Source of the DNA: Scenedesmus sp. ARA3
Taxonomy: Eukaryota; Chlorophyta; Chlorophyceae; Sphaeropleales; Scenedesmaceae
DNA length: 64,000 nucleotides
Assembly: GCA_004335835.1 (NCBI GenBank)
Contig: RWJK01001320.1
Span: forward strand, 133,490-197,489
Direction of reading: 5' to 3'
Shown here: positions 56,454 to 64,000 of the stretch, one piece after another
Position numbering within the stretch: the first letter of the stretch is position 1
Layout: the number at the start of each line of letters is the position of its first letter
Notes under the pieces: model-generated
Told to the model about the DNA's origin: nothing
The model's database searches: none
What the model saw: only the letters and a program-made list of their open reading frames with translations
Translations under genes and position numbers: made by a program

Positions 56454-58159
56454 TGCTGCTGTCGTTCTTCTCAGCACACGGCTCACACCACTGCTGTGCC
56501 TGGCCCCCTGCAGGGAGATGGTGCACCGGCTGTTCCAGGAGGCGGGCGCTGGCGTGCACCTGAGCAAGTTCCGCGCCTTCCTGCAGAGGCTGCAGGAGGG
56601 CATGCTGCGCCTGGAGTTTGCACACTACGACACAGCAGGTGCGTGTGCATTGTGGCGTTGGTGTGCGGCTTGAAAGGCAGCGCACAACGTGCGGCAGAGT
56701 GCACGGTTGCTGTTGTGAATGGTGTGAGATGTATTGCCCTGCTTTATGGACGCCAGTGTAGCGGGGGATACATGGGCATGTTCTAGGCATCGGTACTGGG
56801 GCCTGAGTTAGAGGGCTTTGATCTGGCCAGCTTTGATTCTGTTCCTTGGCAACGCCAGCAGTTGTGAGCTGTGCGGAGCATACACAGCTCCCCTGCATGC
56901 TGTCATGTCGTGTTGTTGACTCTCTGCTGCTGTGCCGCTGCGTGCTGCAGGCAAGGGTAGCATCAGCGGCGCTGACTTTGCCAACAGCCTGGTCACTGCA
57001 GCAGATGTGCGCCGGGTAGATGCTTTGCTGGACAAGGTGGGAGACAGAGCTGGGAGTAATGTTTTTGTTGCATTCGTGATAACCAGCCGGTTTTGACAGT
57101 GCTGTTTAAGAGTCGCAGGTTGCCACTGCACATGCACCAACACCAGCATGTCAGATCGCCATGCCGTGCTCGACTCGCCCGTCCTGAGACGCGTGTTCTG
57201 TCTGCTGCTGCAGGCTGAGCAGCTGCCGCCGCAGCTAGCGGCCGTGCACATCAGCTACAAGGACTTCAAGGCCATGGCTGCGCTGCGCAGCAGCATCTAC
57301 TCGCTCTCCTTCGCGCTCGACTTCTGCACTCAGGTGCGGCGCTGCCACAGCAGGGACTGTTGTGAGTGCCGCAGCAGCACGCAGGCAGTAGTTGCAGCGC
57401 TGCCACTGCTTGGCTTCCCAGATGTAGTGTGTGGTAGGCAGCTCTACCTCCGAACATCAAAGAGACTTTGTCAACGTGCCGCTGACACGTCTGCTGCATG
57501 CACTTCCTGCCATTGCTGCGCTGCTGATCGTCCCCTTCACTGCCAATCGACAAATACCCTGGCAGATTGAGCGCCCGCTCAGCCGGGAGGACTTTGCCAA
57601 GCTCATCAGCAAGACGCTGCGGCTGAAGCTGCCGGCCAATGTGATGGATGTGCTCATGCATGTGTTTGGCGATGAGCAGGGCCGCCTAGATGGCACTGAG
57701 TTTGTGCAGGTCATGAAGCGCAGGAACAAGGTGCCAGGCTACAAGGTGCGGCGCTGCTGTGTTTGTTGTGGTCGCTGCTGCAATGTGCTTTCTGCCGTTT
57801 AACGAAAACTGCAAGGTCCGTGAAGCAAAAATGATCAGCTTTTGCTCGATTGGCTCAAGCTGTGTGTCTGCACCCGAGCAAAATGTTAGCAACTACTGTG
57901 CTTGCACAATATGCGATTCTTGCCTGCAAGCAAGCAGTTGTGTCTCCTGTGAGGCAGCCTGTAGAGTGCTGCTGGGCTGCTGTTGTAGGTCCGCTGTTGC
58001 TCTGAAATTTCGCCTTGTGATTGCTCTTCACCATGCTTGCAGCGCGGACCTGTGGGCATTTCAGGTTCAGAGTCAGAGGGGCAGAATGCAGGCCCAGTTG
58101 TCAGCTGGCTGAACTGCTGCTGGCAGTGCACAGTAGCAGACAAGGAGAGCAGGGACTGA
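54177..58159 (+). CDS. MICU1: Mitochondrial calcium uptake protein (MICU family)
   Basis: Predicted 480 residues; MICU proteins are EF-hand gatekeepers of the mitochondrial calcium uniporter. Exons: 54177-54477, 54846-55064, 55349-55515, 55751-55789, 56089-56177, 56514-56638, 56951-57036, 57214-57333, 57566-57745, 58043-58159. The start (MLLRSLLAAQRRW) is a good mitochondrial targeting peptide, with a hydrophobic Ala-rich segment at ~60-77. MICU landmarks: MRQRIFFKYEKRIRDLSSLE, IYEYFATHE and MTSQDVVRALVP. EF-hand 1 is DRDQSGTLDFNE (~194-205) and EF-hand 2 DLDNNGVIDEEE (~228-239), both canonical. Later come a degenerate hand (YDTAGKGSISGADF) and GDEQGRLDGTEF. The last exon (WLNCCWQC) resembles the short C-terminal helix of the family; it is the least certain exon. 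Confidence 0.9.
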
Positions 58160-58323
58160 AGGTGGATGCAGCTGCGCTGCACAACTTGCGACCCCGCTGG
58201 GGCCAAATGGGTTGCAGGTGTGCCTCCGCCACACCAGTATTGACGGTGGCGCTCCCACATCAGCTTTGCAGCTGTGTTGTCGCAGAGGCGCTATTGTTCA
58301 CTGGGATGGCGCATTTATGCCGG

Positions 58324-58328
58324 TGTAA
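58324..58328 (+). terminator. Candidate TGTAA poly(A) signal of MICU
   Basis: TGTAA 165 nt past the MICU stop. Confidence 0.5.
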
Positions 58329-58442
58329 CATATGAGACTAAATAGCTGTGGTTTGTTTTGACTTCAACCTTGACTGGGTGTGAACACAATTGGTTGGTTG
58401 TTGTTCACTTGCCAAGCATTGCTGTGGTTGTTGATGTGCTAC

Positions 58443-58602
58443 GTACGCGCTATGTACGCGCTACGTATACGATTTTGCAGGCTGTCACAGGATGCTGCGG
58501 TGGGCTTGCTGACTTGGCAGTTGTGTACGCGCTATGTACGCGCTACGTATACGATTTTGCAGGCTGTCACAGGATGCTGCGGTGGGCTTGCTGACTTGGC
58601 AG
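58443..58602. repeat. Two identical 78-bp copies
   Basis: 58443-58520 and 58525-58602 are identical, separated by TTGT. Each begins with GTACGCGCTA/TGTACGCGCTACGTATACG, itself a short internal repeat with partial dyad symmetry. Complete identity implies a recent duplication. Confidence 0.95.
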
Positions 58603-60269
58603 AACTCTCAATGTTGCTGACGGAGAGACTGTTGTTTGTTTACGTTGTGTCATGAGGCTCTGCAGCCTAGCAGCCGTTGTATCTGCTGCTGCAGCAGCTT
58701 CCTCCGTGAAAAATAAGGCTGGATTTAGTATCTAGATGGTGCTGCTGCAGGAGCTAGCTGGAGCTCTGTGACTAATGCCAGGGATCAAGGCACAGCATGA
58801 CAATCATGTTTGTGACGTTGTGCAGCTGGAGGGAACTGCAGGCACTGGTCGATGGGGCATGTAACATTACTGTTGCTGCAGTGCTGCTGACCCCAAACAC
58901 ACCACTGGTGCCCAACGGCTGCAGCGCTGATCAGCTCATGAGCGCAGGACAAGTTGTGCCACACACTGCCAGTGTCACGGTAACCCCGCGGTATGCATGC
59001 AGCATACTCTTGCGCAGCACGCATGTGCTGCCAGCTGACAACAACTTCCTTGTAGGAACGTCCGTGTTGCGCGCTGACTGACCAGCCACAACGCTCTCAG
59101 CAACATGCAGAGACATTTTTGAACGCCCTGCGTCTTTTCATCTTGGAATTTAGTAACCCCAAAACACGCAGTGCCATCTCAAAGCATAGCTGTGTGTGCT
59201 CCAGCACGCCAATACAACCACAGCGCTGTCATGCTGCAACTCTAACGTGAGGGCATTGAAGGCATTGAGGTAATGGCATGAAAAATCTTTGTCAAGTACA
59301 CCCAGGTTGTTTGCTGAACACAGCATGCTCGCTGTCTGAACATGCATTGCACAGCATTATGAGCTTCATCGAAGGCATAAACTGGCCAAAAATTCCTTCA
59401 GCTTCCACCCCCGCAGGGGCTGGGTGTGAATGATCATCAGCAGCAGGCTGCCAGCATCAAAGGCATTGTGCAAACTCTGTTGCACTGCAGTTGCACCAAG
59501 GTCATTACCGCCACAACAGCAGGCACAGGCACATGTGTGGTTGCTGCTGCAAGCATTGCGACTGGCTCATCATGCCAGGGAAAGACACACCATACATCCT
59601 GCATGTGTATATTTTGCAATCTTTGTGAAAGTAAGACACATCCCGCACAACCGCATACAGTCACAGCACATGAAAAACACGCTTCAGGTCCCTTGAAAAG
59701 CAGCCCGGATCTGGGATGAACTTGAGAAAATTTCAAGGTGGCTGGCTGGCTGCAGCCAAAGCCATGCATGTCCATATGGTTTGTTCATGGTGTCCTCAAA
59801 CAATTCCTTGCGTTGTCACCTTGTGAGTAGTCCCCCAGGCAACCCACCAAACGTCTGACATGTCTGCAGTGCTGCAGCACATGACGATCATTACGTCACG
59901 GCTGCTGTTGTTCAAGCATTGAGATCCTCCAGGGAAGCACTGACCAGCTCTGACACCGACATTCAGCTGCCGGCGGTCCACAAGCATATCAAAAGGTACT
60001 TGCAACATGAAAGGTTGCTGGATACTGTTTCAAGCATGTACACCAACACCAGGTTGGAAATATCACAAGCATGCACATGTGGTAATCTGCCCCACCCAAC
60101 ATCAAAGAGGGCATCAGTGGTATGACAGGCGACTTGTACAACACAGAGGCCAAAGCACAGAATCCCTACCTTCATGATAACCCCGAACGAGAGTTCATTC
60201 ATACAAGCACCCATGCCAGCCGCTGTTGCGGCTCAGCTGCGGTCTTGTCATTGCCCAGCCAAACTAGCC

Positions 60270-61612
60270 TCAAGCTGCCATTGGTGTGCTCGCCCTCCGC
60301 AGCGTCCTGGCATCAACAGCAGCACCTGCCTCAGCTGAGCTGCCTGTCGCTGCAGCCGCCGCCGCCGCAGCGGCCTTGCTGCTAGCGCCTGCCTTTGGCG
60401 CCTCAGCTGCTGGCTCGCCGCTGCTGCTCTGCTGCATGTTGGAGATCACGCACGTCCAGCACACGCCCACGATGTTGCCAAACAGGATGCGCTGCTCCGG
60501 CGGGATCACCGTGAAGTTCACCAGCTGCGCTGCAGGCCACAGCTTCCAGTTCGCCAGCAGCCCAGGCACCAGCTGCAGCACAGCACAGCAGCAAGCAGCA
60601 CACAACAGGTCAGCCTCAACCATACCCACTGCTACTGGCAGCCGCAGCCTGAGGCAGTGCATGTGTCTCTGTCACAGCCAGCTGGTGCAGCATTTGGGTA
60701 TGCATGCACCAGCCCCTTGCGCACCTTGTTGCGCAGCTCCTGCGGCACCTCCCTGGGCCGGCCCTCCATCACCTTCATCACAGCGAAGAACAGCGCCATG
60801 CCAAACGGCGTCTGCAGCAGCTGGTCCAGCGCCACCTTGGCAGCCACAGCAGCAGGCGCGGTGGGGCTGGCAGGCATGACCAGCGCCTCCAGCACCTCGT
60901 ACCAGTAGTGGCCCATGGGGGTACCGATGGCCGCAGAGTACAGACACAGCCGCCCGCATCGCAGCACATCAAACTTGAACCCTGGCTTGGGTGCGCTGCT
61001 CTTGCTCTTGGCCTTTCTGTTCTGGCTGCTACTGTTGCTGCTACTGCTGCTGTTAGTGGGAGTGGCAGCTGAGGATTGGCTGTATGACAGCAGCTGTGCT
61101 GCCAGATCACCAAGCATGGTGCCTACTACTCCTGTATACACCTGTTGCAGCGGCAGGGTGCAGTGGCAGGGCATTGCATCAGCTGATTGCCTACAGCACA
61201 ATACTGCGGTGTGAGGGTGACACTGGCAGCTGGGAAACACTGTTGACAGAGAGTTTGCATATGGCATATAAGCATGCAAGTATCCTGAGCACTCTCGATC
61301 AAAAACTGTGCGCACCATGGCAGGCAGCACACGCTGCGGAGCAACTGCGTGAAAATGGCTATCCTTACGCAGGCATGGTATCCAAGCACCCCAGCTCACC
61401 TTTGTAAGCAGTGGTGATGTTTCCAATGCACTGCAGTATCGCTGCCACAGGGCGCACAGCAACGCATGGTGGCCAGAGTTCATGCTGGAAGCAGGCTCTG
61501 AAGCAGGCTGTGCTGCAACGGAACCCTGCCTTGGGTTTGCAGCTGCTGCTACAGCTGGGCTCCTACTGATGCTGGCACCACTGCTTGTTGTGGCATCCAA
61601 ACTGCCACTGCC

Positions 61613-61647
<35 letters not shown>

Positions 61648-62763
61648 GATCAGTGAGGCCAGCTGACAGCGCCTCCCCTACAACGGGGCCTCTGCAATAT
61701 GCAGTTACACACAAAATAGAACTAGCTCAGCACACATTTGAGCGCCACTGACACATGTATGACCAGCGCGCACAGCTACTTGTGTCTTTGAAATTTGGCT
61801 GTGTTCATTGCATCCCCAGACCCTGCAGCACAACTGCTGCATGAGCTGCTGCTGAATGTGCCTGGCTGTGCATGCTTCGCTGCATGACCATAGATGAGCA
61901 CAGCCATCACGGCACCTGCCACTCACCCTACTGCTGTCATGCTGCTGGCAGCCATTTCCTGCAAGCCACCTGCCACAGCCTCCCGCATGCTGCCCAGCAG
62001 CACCTCGCTGCTGTCCACAAGTGCAGGGGCCTCCGGCATTGGCAGGGCTGACACACTGCTGGGTTGCAGGATGGCTGCAGAGCTCTGCAGGCAAAGACGG
62101 CACAGGTAAGGTCATAACAAATAGGGCACAGGGCAGGAACATGCATGCAAACCAGCACCCAGAGGTTCCCTTAGTCTGTCACCAGCTGCACCACTCCAGC
62201 TCTCGATGCAGGCATTCATTGAAGGCATACTACTGAGAGATACATACGTGCTTCCCCTGTGGTGCATGCTATCAAGTTCCAGCAAGAGACTAAGACCTCA
62301 CCAGAAGCAGTCTCACCTGCTGCAGCTCTACCTGGGGTGATGCAGCTGCTGCTTTGGTAATCGCAGCCACTGGCGCAGCTGCCAGTGATGTACTCAGTGC
62401 CATGCTTGCAGCCAGCACTGCTGCTATAGCATGCCTGCTGTTGTTGCTGCTGCTGTATGATGCGCTGTTGTTGCCAGACGTCACCTCCGTGCTGTCAGCA
62501 ACATTGCTGGCGCTTCTGACATCGGCGCTGACTGCAGCAGCACCTGACACATGAGCCTGCTGCCTGGGGACAGGGCCAGATACGCACGGCACCCGTCCAT
62601 TTGGGAACAAGTTACACCTGCAACAAAGCCAGTGACATGAGTCTTGCCACAACAAGAACTGCTGCATTGCTTTGCTGAGGATGAGGGCTCACCTGGCACG
62701 GCGAGGAGAGGATGCGCAGCTGTGTTGCTGTAGCAGCTTTTCGGGTGATAGAATTGTAGTCAT
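60270..62763 (-). CDS. Mpv17/PMP22-family membrane protein, probably organellar
   Basis: Predicted 513 residues. Exons: 62763-62693, 62617-62317, 62084-61927, 61691-61400, 61141-60725, 60572-60270. The C-terminal ~250 residues hold the Mpv17 family core: LWQRYCSALETSPLLTKV, GTMLGDLAAQLL, GTPMGHYWYEVLE, KVALDQLLQTPFGMALFF, NWKLWPAAQLVNFTVIP, and QRILFGNIVGVCWTCVIS, spanning four expected membrane segments. An insert rich in Ser, Asn and Lys splits the first pair. The first ~250 residues are Ser/Ala-rich; a start with few acids and an Ala-rich stretch (MALSTSLAAAPVAAITKA) suggest plastid or mitochondrial import. The tail past the core is Ala-rich and disordered. Family members sit in inner organelle or peroxisomal membranes and may form channels; substrate unknown. 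Confidence 0.9.
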
Positions 62764-64000
62764 TTTCGTCGTCCGCGTCTTTGTCCCCAAGACACACGCA
62801 GTTGCTGTCAGCAGGAACCGGACTTTGTTTGGCGCTCTGAGGATGCCAGCCCGGAGGCGCAACAACGCTTTATTGTTTCTAAAGTTTCACAACTTTCAAC
62901 TTCAACTGACTTTGATTGGCCAAGGTGCACGACTGACGAGGGAGGCACTTCCCGCCCATGAGCCTAACCCTCAGAGCTCAGTTTTAGGCTGTTCAGTCAG
63001 ACCCTATGGCAAAGCTAGCTTTATAGGGACTGTACAAACCCGCTTCTTGCACTGGATGTTTCTCGTAGCATGCCTGATGATTGCTGTGCCCACCACACCA
63101 AGCTTCATACTGGAAGCTCCTTGCAACTTGCACAACTTCACTTGCCACTTGCAGCTGTGCATGTGCTGCATGCAGCACATGATTACTACGAAGAAGCACT
63201 GTGATGTGTGCCACACATGCAATCCTCTAAAAGCTGTGTCACAGCCTGTTCCTGGTGCTGCCTGCACCTGTGGCCTTGAGAACTGCTGCATGGTGGTGAT
63301 GCTGGCAGCTGCTGCTGGTGGTGGATCCTGACCTCAGATCCATGCTGCATGTTACTGGCCCATTCGTTAGCATCCTGAAACGCTTTGTCGCGGTGTGCAG
63401 CAACGTTGGGGTCTTCAAAACATTCGATTCGTCAGGGCAGCTGCTGTCGGGCCATAGCTGCCTAGATGTGATCGTAGCAGGCCGTACGGAAGCATTGGAC
63501 ACACCATAGACATGAACCATGGCAAAGGCAGAAAATCGGCCGAAGAAGAAGAGGGGTTACACAGGCAACTACAGAAAATCGGCCAAGAAGAAGAAGAGGG
63601 GTTACACGGTGTGCACAGGCAACTACGTTGCAACGAACACCCGAAAACACAGGAAAACTGCAGGAAGCTCAGCACAGGCCGTCACTCAGGTGAGGCCCAA
63701 CCCCAGAGAAATGGCCCCCGTGTGTAAGTTTCGGCATATGGCCATGCTAGCACAGCCGCCTTCCTTACTCCACACAGTTCGCCCCCAGAAAATGTATCCT
63801 CATACGCGAAGTGGAAAATAAAGTGCTGCCAGCAGTGTCAGTGACGGCAAGCAATGCAGAGAGAACACAGGGCCGCCATGCACTAACTGCATTGCGGGCG
63901 GGCTGAGCTCACCAAGCCGCAGCTCAGCCTGGGGCGGAGCGCAGCTTGGGCAGTGAGAAGATGGCTGGAAAAATGCAGAGCTGCCAAAGGCACACAAACA
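62764..64000. other. Right-end region; Mpv17 upstream, no firm gene
   Basis: Should hold the Mpv17 promoter. A 91-codon plus-strand frame at 63056-63331 starts MFLVACLMIAVPTTPSF and is Cys-rich, and a 100-codon Lys-rich frame at 63519-63821 contains an internal repeat. Neither has further support. A poorly supported ATG at 63960 near the edge could begin another gene. Confidence 0.4.
63524..63630 (+). repeat. Short direct repeat in a Lys-rich frame
   Basis: AAAATCGGCC(A/G)AGAAGAAG...GGGGTTACAC followed by GGCAACTAC occurs twice (about 63532-63572 and 63575-63627). In one frame it codes RPKKKRGYTGNY and SAKKKKRGYTVCTGNY. May be part of a small gene; unproven. Confidence 0.6.

Larger units (their letters stand above)
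58160..60269. other. Convergent intergenic region, MICU / Mpv17
   Basis: Contains a perfect 78-bp tandem duplication (58443-58602) and the MICU TGTAA candidate. Two plus-strand frames read less like chance than most: 58800-59081 (GACNITVAAVLLTPNTPLVP) and 59919-60125 (DTDIQLPAVHKHIKRYLQHE). Neither has splice partners or a family I recognise. Confidence 0.45.

Noticed and set aside
58800..59081. 94-codon frame with protein-like composition
   Set aside because: No exon partners, no recognised domain; length is within chance for this sequence.
63056..63331. 91-codon secreted Cys-rich protein
   Set aside because: Has a signal-like start, but no splice or family support, and TGC abundance makes Cys-rich frames common here. 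Kept only as a note in the right-end entry.
1..64000. tRNA genes
   Set aside because: I looked for the GGTTCGANTCC B-box and its complement on both strands and found no convincing match with a cloverleaf around it; a tRNAscan-SE run would settle it.

Overview
This is nuclear DNA of a eukaryote, most likely a chlorophyte green alga of the Chlorophyceae (Sphaeropleales/Scenedesmus-like; a guess from style). Almost every gene is broken by short GT-AG introns whose acceptors usually read CTGCAG. CAG/CTG triplet runs fill introns and exons alike. TGTAA, the chlorophyte poly(A) signal, follows several stops, and one gene makes a chlorophyll-pathway enzyme. I rebuilt the gene models by hand from splice sites, reading frame and family resemblance. 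Every multi-exon model keeps frame from ATG to stop.

Layout. Left third: a CLASRP-like SR splicing regulator (+, 686-6237), an acid lipase (-, 7368-10316), Mg-protoporphyrin IX methyltransferase CHLM (-, 11325-14146), the rRNA-processing factor CGR1/CCDC86 (-, 15004-16945), ribosomal protein eS7 (-, 17543-20563) and a C2-domain protein with a C-terminal membrane segment (+, 21058-23843). A 4-kb stretch without a convincing gene follows.

Middle: a SnRK2 kinase (-, 27866-31687), a bZIP transcription factor (-, 32846-35137), the spliceosome factor CWC2/RBM22 (+, 35716-38505), a doubtful small Cys-rich secreted protein (-, 40507-41092) and cathepsin Z (-, 41306-44028).

Right third: a pirin-family bicupin (+, 44854-46789), a 1271-residue low-complexity protein ending in a divergent CRAL-TRIO domain (-, 48930-53283), a mitochondrial calcium-uptake MICU protein (+, 54177-58159) and an Mpv17/PMP22 membrane protein (-, 60270-62763). 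The last 1.2 kb is unassigned.

The genes are mostly housekeeping and do not form one pathway. Loose links are two splicing factors (CLASRP-like, CWC2), two ribosome-biogenesis genes side by side (CGR1, eS7), and a SnRK2 kinase next to a bZIP factor, a kinase-substrate pairing known in plants.

The most interesting signals are structural. (1) Six decayed copies of exon ends sit in the adjoining introns of five different genes, each part of a local tandem duplication that crossed a splice site. (2) An AT-rich block in a C2-gene intron carries the universal small-subunit rRNA decoding-site sequence and a helix-44-like hairpin, so it looks like a nuclear copy of mitochondrial rDNA. (3) Cathepsin Z has a 13-nt microexon coding for its diagnostic HIP loop. 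(4) SnRK2 has a likely GC-AG intron and an Asn in place of the HRD histidine. (5) The CLASRP gene stops inside an in-frame run of nine TGA codons.
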